From contig CANNIA010000002.1 of assembly GCA_947504705.1 (NCBI GenBank), positions 113,867-177,866 of the forward strand: 64,000 nucleotides of DNA. The letters are read 5' to 3'. The notes below the pieces were generated by a model. The model was not told where the DNA came from and searched no databases. It saw only the letters and a list, made by a program, of their open reading frames with translations. This DNA comes from Paracoccaceae bacterium. Its GTDB lineage: Bacteria > Pseudomonadota > Alphaproteobacteria > Rhodobacterales > Rhodobacteraceae. Made by a program: the position numbers and the translations under genes. Within the stretch, counting starts at the first letter, position 1, and every line of letters begins with the position of its first letter. Below are positions 7,836-16,858 of the stretch, in pieces.

Positions 7836-8519
7836 ATGCTTTCCTTTGCCTCCTTCATGTCGACTGACGGCCTTGCGCTTCTGGCGCTGGTGCTGGCCTG
7901 GCTTGGTGCGGGTTGGCTGACCGAACATCCCCCGGCTGCCACCCCGTCGGTTTCCTGCCTGATGGAGGAATACCGGCGCGACTGGATGCGGGTCTTCGTC
8001 ACCCGCCAACCCCGCATCTTCGATGCAACCTTGATCGACAGCCTGCGCCAAAGCACTGCCTTCTTCGTCTCGGCCTCGATGATCGCCATTGGCGGCGGCG
8101 TGGCACTGATCGGCAATACCGAAACATTGCAACGGCTTAGCCTTGAGCTCCCCTTCTCGGCCAGTGGTCCCGACTTTGGCCTGCGAATGCTGCCGGTGAT
8201 CGGCTTTCTCGCCAATGCGCTCCTTAAATTCGTCTGGGCGCACCGGCTGTTCGGCTATTCCTCGATCATGATGGCCGCCGTGCCGAACGATCCCGCCGAT
8301 CCCCTTGCCTTCCACCGTGCCGCCCAGGCGGCCGAGATCAACATCACCGCCGCCAAAAGCTTTAACCGGGGCCTGCGCTCGATCTACTTCGCGCTGGCAG
8401 GCCTTGGCTGGCTTATGGGCTCGTTGGGGTTGGCGTTCGGAACCCTTGTCGTCACCGCCGTCCTGTTGCGCCGCGAATTCGCCTCGCACTCGCGTCAGGT
8501 GCTGCTGCTCAAGCCCTAA
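7833..8519 (+). CDS. DUF599 family membrane protein
   Basis: The 228-residue protein matches the DUF599 family. A TM segment lies at about residues 12-28 (LALLALVLAWLGAGWLT), followed by MEEYRRDWMRVFVTRQPRIFDATLIDSLRQ. Further TM segments lie near 75-92, 117-132 and 185-212, and the conserved FVWAHRLFGY is present. Its function is unknown. Two adjacent ATGs (7833, 7836) and a later one (7857) are possible starts, none with a good Shine-Dalgarno. The first sits in an inverted repeat. It is transcribed divergently from glcD and convergently with the following operon. Confidence 0.8.
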   Translation: MMLSFASFMSTDGLALLALVLAWLGAGWLTEHPPAATPSVSCLMEEYRRDWMRVFVTRQPRIFDATLIDSLRQSTAFFVSASMIAIGGGVALIGNTETLQRLSLELPFSASGPDFGLRMLPVIGFLANALLKFVWAHRLFGYSSIMMAAVPNDPADPLAFHRAAQAAEINITAAKSFNRGLRSIYFALAGLGWLMGSLGLAFGTLVVTAVLLRREFASHSRQVLLLKP

Positions 8520-8532
8520 GAGAACCGCCCCC

Positions 8533-10605
8533 TCAGACCGCTTTCCCGCCCTTCCGGCCCTCAATCAGCCAGGCTAGAACTGCAAACCCCGCAGCGATCA
8601 ACAGCCAAGCCCAGGCGGGCAACAGCGTCGTGACCTCGACATCAGTGGTGAGATAAGCCTCACGCGGGGTGATCCCGATCCAGCCGCGCCCGACAGCAAG
8701 CCGCCCGGCGCTGACCGCCCGGATACCGGGGATGCCGGGTTCCAGCCGGGTGATCCCACCATGGGTCGGGGCTGCGATGGGCTCCAGAAGCTCGCCCGAG
8801 GCGATTGTCTCGACAAATTCGCGCGGTGCAGCAGGGCCAACGGCAACCACACGCTCCAGATCGCCCTGCTTCAGCCGATAAAGCCCCAGCACCTTGGCCT
8901 GATACAGCGCCTGATACTTGCCGGGGCTGACCTCGCCCGTCTCGACAGTGACCTCCACCCCGTCCGGCCCGGTGATCGTCAGGGGGCCGGGTGGTTCGTC
9001 CAGCACGGACCGGCGGGTGATGGTCATCGCTTCGCCCTTCACCTCGGCGGTCAGGGTTTCTTCTTCAAGCTCCGGCTCTTTCAGCATCCAATGCGCCAGC
9101 CGCCGCAGCAGTTCCAGCTGCGGCCCGCCGCCCTCATAGCCCCGGCCCCAAAGCCAGGCCTGATCCGATGCCAAAACCGCAACCCGGCCCAAGCCCACCC
9201 GGTTCAGGACCAGCAGCGGCAGGTCATTCGGCCCCGACATCAGCACCTGCCCGGCGACGGGTTCAACCTCGATCAGCCGGAACCAGCGGCCCCAGCCGCC
9301 TTCCGGGGCCAAAGCCTCCAGCCCCTCGGTCACCGGATGGCGCTTGCCAAGCTCGGTCAGCTTCGGGCGGTAACCCTCTTCGATCACCTGTGAGGTGGGG
9401 GCCACCGGCAGGATATCGGCCAAGGGTGTGCGGTAAAGACTGTCCACGGTCCCGAATTCCGGCCCCGCCGCGACCAGAACCGTGCCGCCGTCCTTCACAT
9501 AGTCCACCACGTTCTGGATATAGGACATCGGCAGAATGCCCCGCATGCTGTAGCGGTCAAAGATGATCAGGTCGAAATCCTTGATCTTTTCGACAAACAA
9601 TTCCCGCGTCGGAAAGGCGATCAGGCTCAGCTCATCCACCGGAATCCCGTCCTGCTTTTCCGGCGGGCGCAGAATGGTGAAATGCACGAGGTCAACCGAG
9701 GCATCCGACTTTAGCAGGTTCCGCCAGACCCGTTCGCCCGCATGCGGCTCACCCGAAACGAGCAGCACGCGCAGCCGGTCGCGCACGCCGTTGATCTGCA
9801 CGGCTGTGGCATTGTTGCGGTCGGTCAACTCGCCATCCACCGGCGCGACCGAGAATTGCAGCACATTCGCGCCGCCGTGCAAAAGCTTGACCGGCAGTTC
9901 AAGGTCTTCGTTCAGGTTCACCCGATAGGTCGCCGGTTCCTCGGCGTCGATCGAGATCGTCAGGTCAACTTCCTTGCCAGCCGAGGCAGGCACCCGGCCC
10001 ACATCCTCGACCCGAAGGTCCAGCTTGAATTCCTCGCCAATGATCGCGAAAGCCGGCGCATCCTTGACCACAAGGCGACGGTCCCAATCCTTGTCGCTGC
10101 CGGTCAGCAGCACCTGCAACGGCGCAGGCAGGTTCGGCACCAGCCCCGGGTCATGCACCCGCCCATCCGTGATCAGGATCGCGCCTGCCACCCTTGCGCG
10201 CGGCTCTTCGGCCAATGCCTCGGCCAGCGCGGTCATCAGCAGGGTTCCGGCATCCTCTTCGCCATCGCCGACCCGACGGATGTGCAACTCGGTATTGGGC
10301 AAAAGCGCGATTTCGGCCTGAACAGCAGCAACCGCCGTTTCGGTTTGCACGCGGCGGTCGCCAAGTCCCTGCGAGGCGCTTTCGTCAACCACCAGGATCA
10401 CGATGTCCGACAGGTTCTGCCGCTGTTCCTCTTGTAAGGACGGGTTGGCCAGTGCCGTCAGAACCGCCAGCAGCGCAAGTCCGCGCAGCCACCACCCCGA
10501 CAGCCCGCGCCAAAGGGCAAGCACCAAAAGCACCAGCGCCGCCCCGGCCAAAGCCGCGACAAGCCACCACGCGACCAGCGGCGCAAAGATCAGGTTACCG
10601 ATCAT
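8533..10605 (-). CDS. Membrane protein with vWA-like and glutamine-amidotransferase-like domains
   Basis: This 690-residue protein has two N-terminal TM helices (about 8-30 and 37-53). A von Willebrand A-like region at about 65-200 carries a MIDAS-type DESAS and ITDGR. A long periplasmic part follows that includes a class-I glutamine-amidotransferase-like fold (about 280-430, RVLLVSGEPHAGERVW to AAGPEFGTVDSL). One C-terminal TM helix precedes a basic tail. It is the last gene of a four-gene operon (moxR-DUF58-DUF4159 protein-this) and its ATG overlaps the upstream stop (ATGA). Such proteins accompany MoxR AAA+ ATPases and are thought to act in envelope stress or metal/cofactor insertion. The exact role is unknown. 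Confidence 0.8.
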   Translation of the reverse strand: MIGNLIFAPLVAWWLVAALAGAALVLLVLALWRGLSGWWLRGLALLAVLTALANPSLQEEQRQNLSDIVILVVDESASQGLGDRRVQTETAVAAVQAEIALLPNTELHIRRVGDGEEDAGTLLMTALAEALAEEPRARVAGAILITDGRVHDPGLVPNLPAPLQVLLTGSDKDWDRRLVVKDAPAFAIIGEEFKLDLRVEDVGRVPASAGKEVDLTISIDAEEPATYRVNLNEDLELPVKLLHGGANVLQFSVAPVDGELTDRNNATAVQINGVRDRLRVLLVSGEPHAGERVWRNLLKSDASVDLVHFTILRPPEKQDGIPVDELSLIAFPTRELFVEKIKDFDLIIFDRYSMRGILPMSYIQNVVDYVKDGGTVLVAAGPEFGTVDSLYRTPLADILPVAPTSQVIEEGYRPKLTELGKRHPVTEGLEALAPEGGWGRWFRLIEVEPVAGQVLMSGPNDLPLLVLNRVGLGRVAVLASDQAWLWGRGYEGGGPQLELLRRLAHWMLKEPELEEETLTAEVKGEAMTITRRSVLDEPPGPLTITGPDGVEVTVETGEVSPGKYQALYQAKVLGLYRLKQGDLERVVAVGPAAPREFVETIASGELLEPIAAPTHGGITRLEPGIPGIRAVSAGRLAVGRGWIGITPREAYLTTDVEVTTLLPAWAWLLIAAGFAVLAWLIEGRKGGKAV

Positions 10606-13388
10606 TGCCCCAGCCTTTCCAACAGCGCAGGCACATGCACCTGATCGGATTTGTAGTTCCCGGTCAGCACATACATGATCAGATTGACCCCAAAGCGCAG
10701 CGCAATCTCGCGTTGCCGGTCGCCCGCCCCACCCCGCCCGATGGGCATCAGAGGGCCCCCGTATTCATCCACCGCCCAAGCCGAGGCCCAGTCGTTGCCT
10801 CCGATCACCACCGGCGAAACCCCATCGTTCAGATTGCGGAAAGGCATCCCCTCATCCGCCTTTTCCGCTGCCTGAGGTGCCGCTTCAACCCAGACCGCGC
10901 CGCCCAGATGGCGACCGGGAAAGTCCTGCAGCAGATAGAAGGTCCGCGTCAGGACATGGTCTGCAGGCAGTGGCTCCAGCGCCGGAATATCCAGACCCGA
11001 GGCGATCATCTGCAGCGCCTTGGCCTCAGCCGTCTCGCCGCCAAACCCCGCCACATCGGCGTCCCGCGTGTCGAAAAGGATCATCCCCCCGGTACGCAGA
11101 TACTGGTTCAGTTTCGCATAGGCTGCGTCCGAGGGCTGCTTGGCCCCATTGATCACCGGCCAGTAAAGGAACGGATAAAACGCCAGTTCATCCGTCTCGA
11201 CATCAACACCAATCGGCATCATCGGTTCAACCGAGGTGCGCTGCCACAGCGTGTCGCTTAACCCCAAAAGCCCCGCGCGCGACAGATCATCCACCCGGGG
11301 ATCTCCGGTCAGGACATAGGCCAGCACGACCGCCGTCGTCGCCTCCAGCGCGCGGGCATCGTCGGGCAAAGCTACCGTTGTATCTTGCGCCATCCCGCGC
11401 TCGGGCCCGGCGAAAAGACCCAGTGCCAGAACCACCGCCGCCCCGCGCAGAAGGCCGCGCAGCCGCCCGGCAAGCCAAAGTGCTGCCAGCACGTCCAGAA
11501 GCAGGAACAGCATCCCCGCCGTCAGGAACAGACCTTTCAACACCTGCGCCACCCGACCCTCCAGCGTTTCCACTGGTACGCTTGCAGGCCAGTCGATCGG
11601 CAGAAGTTCGGCCTTTGCCCCGGTCACGTTCAACGCCACCCGGCGATCCGCCCCGGCATAAAGCCCCGGCCGCAGATCGCGCGTCGGGCCAGTGTCGACC
11701 GCCTTGGCCAGCGCCTCGCCCGCGACCCCCGGCATTTCGCCTGCGTCGGCGGCGTGGCCATAGGCGTCAAGCGTCACCTGCGGGGTCCAGACCTGTCCGG
11801 CCAGATCCTCTGCCTCGGGCTGTTCGGGCTTGGTCGACACTGCCAGCCGCTCCAGCATCTGCACAAAAAGGCCCGACAGGGGCAGCGAGGACCATTCGGC
11901 ATTCGCCGTCACATGCACCAGCACCACTTGGCCCCCACCAATCGCCTTGCGGGTCATCAGCGGCGTGCCATCCTCCAGAGCGGCAATCGTGCGTTCGGCC
12001 AGATCGGCGTCGGGTTGGGCCAGCACCTGCTCACTGACCACTACATCATCGGGCGACAGCAGCCCGTAGAAGGGGGAGCCTTCCGGGAACGGTGCCAGCC
12101 CCTTCGGTTCGCCCCAGCTCATCGTCCCACCCACCGACCGCCCGCCTTCGCGCAGGCGTACCGGCATCAGCGGGTCTTCGGTGGTGCGGCTGATGTCGCT
12201 TGCCGCCAGGTCCGGCCCGGCAAAGCGCAGTAAAAGCCCGCCTTTCTTGACCCATTCCAGCGTCGCATCTTCTTCCGCCTTGGTCAGTTCGGCCACATCG
12301 GCCAAGACCACCACATCGGGATTGGCGCGCAAGCTGTCGATCAGGTTGCCCTCGATGATCTCGGCCACCGGCACCAAGGCCTGCCGCAGATAGTGCAAGG
12401 GCGACAGCAGTTGCAGCCCCTCCTGGTCCGGGCCCATGCGGATCAGCGCGATCTTGCGGCGTTTCAGGCTGTCATCCGACAGGCTGACCGCGCCAGCCGT
12501 CCGCACTGGCACGATCTCGAACCGGGTGATGCGGTTGCGCACTTCCGGCGGCAGGTCCAGCGCCGCCTCGGCCCGCGCCTCACCCAGCCCGAAGTTCACC
12601 AGCGTCTGGCCCAGAACCCGCTCGATCCCCGCCGGGTCTGGCCCCATGGCCTGCACCGTGACCGAACTTGCCTCAGTCGCAGGCAAGCGGCTGACCGCAA
12701 CGATGACCTTGCCATCTTCGAACCGTGGCGGATGCAGGGCGATGACCGGCTTTTTGGTCTCAACCACCAGAAGGCTGCCATGGGCCTGCAAGGCAGTCAC
12801 CAGATCCTCACGCCCCTTCGCGGCCAACCCATCGGAGATCCAGACCGAATCGAATGCTCCTTCTGGCAAGACCCCGGCCCAGGCCGCGAAATCGGCGGGT
12901 GCCCATGGCTGCGGCTGCAACCCCGCCACCCGCGATGCCCAAGTCTCAGCCGTCTGGAACTCCACCGCCTCAGGTGCATCGGTCAGCCGGATCAGCGCGA
13001 CCGGACGGCCCTGAACCCCCGAATCCGCCACCAAAGCCTCGGCCTTCTCCAGCCGCTGCGGCCAGTCCCGCGCATCGGCCCATGAGCCATCCACCACGAT
13101 CAGCAACGGACCCGAACCTTCGACCCGGTCTTCGGGGTTCAGGACCGGCCCGGCAAAGCCGATGATCATCGCTGCCACCGCCAGCGTGCGGATCAGCAAA
13201 AGCCACCAGGGGGTTTTGTCCGCCTCGGCCTCGTCATCCCGCAGGCCAAGGATCAGCGCCACGCCGGGAAACCGCCGCCTGATCGGGGCCGGGGGCACCG
13301 CGCGCAACAGAATCCACAGGATAGGCAGCGCGATCAGCGGCAGCAAAAGCCAGGGGGCGGCAAAGCCCAAGGGGCCGATCGCAAACAT
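10602..13388 (-). CDS. BatA-like N-terminal, DUF4159-containing membrane protein
   Basis: This 928-residue protein begins MFAIGPLGFAAPWLLLPLIA, the BatA/aerotolerance N-terminal TM domain with the IRRRFPG segment. A second TM helix (about 56-76) is followed by a vWA-like domain whose MIDAS is degenerate (VVDGSWAD). TM helices recur near 620-660. The C-terminal ~220 residues form a DUF4159 domain (FYPFLYWPVINGA, GGMILFDTRDAD). The start at 13388 is preferred to an in-frame ATG 11 codons upstream because it overlaps the DUF58 stop by one base (TGATG), as elsewhere in this operon. The stop overlaps the next gene by 4 bases. Confidence 0.82.
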   Translation of the reverse strand: MFAIGPLGFAAPWLLLPLIALPILWILLRAVPPAPIRRRFPGVALILGLRDDEAEADKTPWWLLLIRTLAVAAMIIGFAGPVLNPEDRVEGSGPLLIVVDGSWADARDWPQRLEKAEALVADSGVQGRPVALIRLTDAPEAVEFQTAETWASRVAGLQPQPWAPADFAAWAGVLPEGAFDSVWISDGLAAKGREDLVTALQAHGSLLVVETKKPVIALHPPRFEDGKVIVAVSRLPATEASSVTVQAMGPDPAGIERVLGQTLVNFGLGEARAEAALDLPPEVRNRITRFEIVPVRTAGAVSLSDDSLKRRKIALIRMGPDQEGLQLLSPLHYLRQALVPVAEIIEGNLIDSLRANPDVVVLADVAELTKAEEDATLEWVKKGGLLLRFAGPDLAASDISRTTEDPLMPVRLREGGRSVGGTMSWGEPKGLAPFPEGSPFYGLLSPDDVVVSEQVLAQPDADLAERTIAALEDGTPLMTRKAIGGGQVVLVHVTANAEWSSLPLSGLFVQMLERLAVSTKPEQPEAEDLAGQVWTPQVTLDAYGHAADAGEMPGVAGEALAKAVDTGPTRDLRPGLYAGADRRVALNVTGAKAELLPIDWPASVPVETLEGRVAQVLKGLFLTAGMLFLLLDVLAALWLAGRLRGLLRGAAVVLALGLFAGPERGMAQDTTVALPDDARALEATTAVVLAYVLTGDPRVDDLSRAGLLGLSDTLWQRTSVEPMMPIGVDVETDELAFYPFLYWPVINGAKQPSDAAYAKLNQYLRTGGMILFDTRDADVAGFGGETAEAKALQMIASGLDIPALEPLPADHVLTRTFYLLQDFPGRHLGGAVWVEAAPQAAEKADEGMPFRNLNDGVSPVVIGGNDWASAWAVDEYGGPLMPIGRGGAGDRQREIALRFGVNLIMYVLTGNYKSDQVHVPALLERLGQ

Positions 13389-14257
13389 CAGCGCCCACCC
13401 TCCAGCGCGCGGTAAGCCCACAGAAGCGCCGATTGCGCCGGGCTGCCGGTGTGATGCGTGCTGAAATGCCAGCCGACCGCGCGAGCAAGGCCAGCCAGCC
13501 GGTTCTTGCGTTCCGCCAGCCGCGCAAGATAGCGCGTGCGCAGATTGCCCGCCTCTTTCGTCTCATGGCTTAGACTGCGGCCCATCGATTCAAAGATCGT
13601 TCGGCCGTCAAAGGGAAACTCTTCCTCGGATGGGTCCAGTATCTGGATCAGGATGCCCTTCACCCCCCGGTCCGCCGCCCGCGCCAGCCCCGCCTCGATG
13701 CCCTGCAGATCGCCCAAAAAATCCGACAGGAAGACGCCCCGGCCATGGGCAACCATGCCTTCCGTCTCGGGCGCGGCATAGTCATCCGCCGCACCTTCCC
13801 CGACCAGCCGCGAGGCCAGCCGCAAAAGCTGCGTCCGGCCCGACCGTGGCTGCGCCAACCCGGCCAAGCCCACCCGCTCACCACCACGCAACAAAAGCAC
13901 CGCCAGCGCCAGAGCCAGAAGCCGCGCGCGGTCTACCTTCGGTTCCCGCCCCTTTGCGCCCGAAAACCCCATCGACCGGCCCTGATCGACCCAGATCGTC
14001 ACCGACTGCGCCGCCTGCCATTCGCGTTCCCGCACGAAATGCGCATCCGACCGGGCCGAGCGCCGCCAGTCGATCATCCGCGCCGAATCACCGGCATGCG
14101 CCGGGCGGTATTGCCAGAACTCATCCCCCATACCCGCGCGCCGCCGCCCATGCTCGCCCAGCATGACGGTCGAGGCGAGCATCTCGGCCTCGGCCAAAAG
14201 GGGCGGCAACGACTGCCCCAGCGCCTCGGCGCGGGTCCGCAGGTCGGGGGTCAGCAT
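13388..14257 (-). CDS. DUF58 domain protein
   Basis: The 289-residue protein has the DUF58 signature GDEFWQYRPAHAGDSARMIDWRRSARSD at about residues 44-71 and a vWA-like part after it (VTIWVDQGRSMGF). DUF58 proteins are the usual partners of MoxR ATPases and may present substrates to them. The ATG overlaps the moxR stop (TAATG) and its own stop overlaps the next gene (TGATG), so the four products are probably made in fixed ratio. No TM segment or signal peptide is seen, so it is likely cytoplasmic. Confidence 0.9.
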   Translation of the reverse strand: MLTPDLRTRAEALGQSLPPLLAEAEMLASTVMLGEHGRRRAGMGDEFWQYRPAHAGDSARMIDWRRSARSDAHFVREREWQAAQSVTIWVDQGRSMGFSGAKGREPKVDRARLLALALAVLLLRGGERVGLAGLAQPRSGRTQLLRLASRLVGEGAADDYAAPETEGMVAHGRGVFLSDFLGDLQGIEAGLARAADRGVKGILIQILDPSEEEFPFDGRTIFESMGRSLSHETKEAGNLRTRYLARLAERKNRLAGLARAVGWHFSTHHTGSPAQSALLWAYRALEGGR

Positions 14258-15261
14258 TATGCGGCAGCCTCAAGCGCAAGAACACGGGCCGTCACCCGGG
14301 CGATGATCCCGGCCAGGCTTTCGCCCCGTGCCCGTGCTGCGAAGGACAGCGCCATCCGGTGGACCAGCACCGCCTGCGCAAGTTCGGCCACATCGCCGAT
14401 GGAAGGCGCAAGCCGCCCATCCAGCAGCGCGCGCGCGCGCACCATCAGCATCAGCGCCTGCGCCGCGCGCGGCCCCGGACCCCAGCTCAGGCTGTCGGCC
14501 AGATCGCGGCCTTCCTCCTCACCCGGACGGCAGGCGCGGACCAGATCAAGGATCGCCTCGACCACGGCTTCACCGACCGGCATCCGCCGGATCAGCGCCT
14601 GCGCGGAAAGAAGTTCGGCCGCAGTAAAGACCTGATGCGCCTCGTCCTCAAAGGCACCGGTGGTGGCAATCAGGATGTCACGTTCGGTCTGGCGGGTGGG
14701 ATAGTCCACATCGACCTGCACAAGGAAGCGGTCCAGCTGCGCCTCGGGCAGGGGATAGGTGCCTTCCTGTTCAATCGGGTTCTGCGTCGCCAGCACATGG
14801 AAGGGCTGACCCAAGGGGCGATGCTCGCCCGCAATGGTCACTTCCTTTTCCTGCATCGCCTGCAACAGCGCCGACTGGGTCCGGGGCGAGGCGCGGTTGA
14901 TTTCATCCGCCATCAGAAGCTGGCAGAAGATCGGCCCTTCGACAAAACGGAACGCGCGGCTGCCGTCCTTTGCGGTTTCCAGCACTTCCGACCCCAGAAT
15001 ATCAGCGGGCATCAGGTCCGGGGTGAACTGGATGCGGTTGGCCTTCAGCCCCATCACCGTGCCCAAAGTATCGACCAGCCGGGTCTTGCCCAAGCCCGGC
15101 AGACCCACCAGCAGCGCATGGCCACCACACAGCATGCTGGCAAGCACCAGATCGACCACCTTTTCCTGCCCGATGAATCGCCGGTTGATCGAGGCTTTCG
15201 CCTCACCCAGCCGCGCGCCCAGCGCCTCGATTTCCGCAACAAGCGCCTTCGTGTCGGCCAT
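14257..15261 (-). CDS. MoxR-family AAA+ ATPase
   Basis: The 334-residue protein starts MADTKALVAEIEALG. It has Walker A GLPGLGKT (about residues 53-60), Walker B LLMADEINRASPRTQSALLQ and the MoxR-typical QEKEVTIAGEHRPL and ATQNPIEQEGTYPLPEAQLDRF. The C-terminal lid domain spans about 230-334. MoxR ATPases are chaperone-like and act with DUF58 and vWA proteins, which follow here in the same operon. It is the first gene of that operon. The 243-bp region upstream, shared with the divergent DUF1285 gene, holds a double-hairpin repeat. Confidence 0.93.
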   Translation of the reverse strand: MADTKALVAEIEALGARLGEAKASINRRFIGQEKVVDLVLASMLCGGHALLVGLPGLGKTRLVDTLGTVMGLKANRIQFTPDLMPADILGSEVLETAKDGSRAFRFVEGPIFCQLLMADEINRASPRTQSALLQAMQEKEVTIAGEHRPLGQPFHVLATQNPIEQEGTYPLPEAQLDRFLVQVDVDYPTRQTERDILIATTGAFEDEAHQVFTAAELLSAQALIRRMPVGEAVVEAILDLVRACRPGEEEGRDLADSLSWGPGPRAAQALMLMVRARALLDGRLAPSIGDVAELAQAVLVHRMALSFAARARGESLAGIIARVTARVLALEAAA

Positions 15262-15379
15262 ACCTCAAGCTCCGTTTAGGGTCGGTTGCCGCCAGTAAAG
15301 CGGGTTATCCCGCCGGGCACAAATGGCAAAAGGCGACTTGACACAAATCCTCGTGAGAGATGCGTCATCCGCCGGGCCC

Positions 15380-15427
15380 AAAATCCTTAAGCAAGGATTT
15401 TGACAAATTTCTTCGTTAAGAGATTTG
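15380..15427. repeat. Double-hairpin intergenic repeat B, copy 1
   Basis: Two adjacent stem-loops occur: AAAATCCTT-AAGC-AAGGATTTT (perfect 9-bp stem) and CAAATTTCTT-CGTT-AAGAGATTTG (9 of 10 pairs). A near-identical pair is at 27504-27550. It lies in the divergent gap 15262-15504 between moxR and the DUF1285 gene, so it is not simply a terminator here. The rest of this gap contains a small GCGGG-TTAT-CCCGC hairpin and nothing else recognised. Confidence 0.8.
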
Positions 15428-15504
15428 GCCCCGGCTGACCCCGCGCTGCCGATCCCCGCCCCACCCCCCATTGCGCCCCGCCCGTTCCCCATTACATTGG
15501 CCGC

Positions 15505-16077
15505 ATGACCAAACCCAACGCCGATACCCTCGCCGCCGCCGCCAAGGCCGCCGGAAAGAAAGGTCCGCCTCCGGTCCATCTGTGGAATCCGGACTTCTGC
15601 GGCGACATCGACATGCGCATCGCCCGCGATGGCACCTGGTTCTACCTTGGCACCCCGATTGGCCGCGCGCCCCTGGTCAAGCTTTTCTCCTCGATCCTGA
15701 AACGCGAGGGCGACGATTACTTCCTTGTCACCCCGGTCGAGAAGGTCGGGATCAAGGTCGATGACGCCCCGCTTCTGGCCATCGACTTCGAAGTTGCGGG
15801 CGAAGGCCAAGGCCAAACCCTGACCTTCACCACCAAAACCGAGGATGAGACCGTGCTTGGCCCCGGTCATCCCCTGCGCGTCACGCGCGACGAAGCCACG
15901 GGGGAACCCTCGCCCTATATCCTGATCCGCGCCAATCTTTGGGCGCTGATCGACCGAAAAACCTTCTTCCGTCTGGTCGATCTGGGTTGCCATCACCTGC
16001 ACGACGGGCAAAGGTGGTTCGGTCTATGGTCCTCGGGGCAGTTTTTCCCGGTCATCCTTTCGTCCGAGTTGCCCTGA
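15505..16077 (+). CDS. DUF1285 domain protein
   Basis: The 190-residue protein matches DUF1285, with LWNPDFCGDIDMRIARDGTWFYLGTPIGR at residues 26-54, LVKLFSSILKREGDDYFLVTPVEK, and near the end FFRLVDLG and WFGLWSSGQFF. Its function is unknown. In other alphaproteobacteria it is commonly next to moxR/DUF58 genes, and here it is divergent from them. No clear Shine-Dalgarno precedes the ATG. The next gene follows after 4 bases, so the two are probably co-transcribed. Confidence 0.88.
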   Translation: MTKPNADTLAAAAKAAGKKGPPPVHLWNPDFCGDIDMRIARDGTWFYLGTPIGRAPLVKLFSSILKREGDDYFLVTPVEKVGIKVDDAPLLAIDFEVAGEGQGQTLTFTTKTEDETVLGPGHPLRVTRDEATGEPSPYILIRANLWALIDRKTFFRLVDLGCHHLHDGQRWFGLWSSGQFFPVILSSELP

Positions 16078-16081
16078 ATAC

Positions 16082-16855
16082 ATGCCCCGATACGCAGCCA
16101 ACCTGACCCTCTTGTTCACCGAGGTCCCGACGCTTGACCGTCCGGACTGGGCGCAGCGTTGCGGGTTTGACGGGGTCGAAATGCTGTTTCCCTATGACCA
16201 GACCATGGCCGATTGGGAACGCGCGCTGAACGGCCTGCCCGTCGCGCTGATCAACACGCCCCCCGGCGACTGGGCAAGCGGCGACCGTGGCTTTGCCGCC
16301 GTGCCAGGGATGGAGATGAAGTTTCGCGAAAGCTTCCTGCGCGGGGCGGAATACGCCACCCGGCTGCAGGCCGGGCGGCTGCATGTCATGGCCGGGGTCG
16401 CCAAGGGGCCGCAGGCCGAACAGTGTCTGGTCGAGAACCTGGCCTGGGCGCTGGAACAGGCGCCGGAGTTGGTGCTGTCGCTGGAGCCCCTGAACCCCGA
16501 TGACATGCCCGGCTATTTCCTGAACGACTATGATCAGGCGGCCCGCATTCTGGATGACCTTGCCAACCCCCGGATCGGGTTGCAATTCGACCTCTGGCAT
16601 GCCACCCGCCTGCATGGCGATGCGGCGCAGGTCTGGGAAGATCACCGCCATCGGATCAACCATGTGCAGATCTCGGGCTTCCCGTCGCGCAACGAACCGG
16701 GCGGCGGCGGGTTTTCCCTGCCCGACCTTTGCGACCAGATCGACGCGCATTGCCCTTCGGTCTGGATCGCCGCCGAGTATCGCCCGGCCAAAGGCACCTC
16801 GCAGGGGCTGGGCTGGCTGACGGCGCTGAAGTCGCGTGCGGCGCCAATAGGCTAA
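16082..16855 (+). CDS. hyi: Hydroxypyruvate isomerase (TIM-barrel sugar isomerase family)
   Basis: The 257-residue protein has the hydroxypyruvate isomerase layout: MPRYAANLTLLFTE at the start, then CGFDGVEMLFPYD, and ALINTPPGDWASGDRG, which is very typical of Hyi. Metal-site residues are seen in LSLEPLN, QFDLWHA, NHVQISGFPSRNEPG and IAAEYRP. It interconverts hydroxypyruvate and tartronate semialdehyde, part of glyoxylate/glycerate metabolism. It starts 4 bases after the DUF1285 stop. The usual partners glyoxylate carboligase and tartronate semialdehyde reductase are not in this window. Confidence 0.85.
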   Translation: MPRYAANLTLLFTEVPTLDRPDWAQRCGFDGVEMLFPYDQTMADWERALNGLPVALINTPPGDWASGDRGFAAVPGMEMKFRESFLRGAEYATRLQAGRLHVMAGVAKGPQAEQCLVENLAWALEQAPELVLSLEPLNPDDMPGYFLNDYDQAARILDDLANPRIGLQFDLWHATRLHGDAAQVWEDHRHRINHVQISGFPSRNEPGGGGFSLPDLCDQIDAHCPSVWIAAEYRPAKGTSQGLGWLTALKSRAAPIG

Positions 16856-16858
16856 AGC

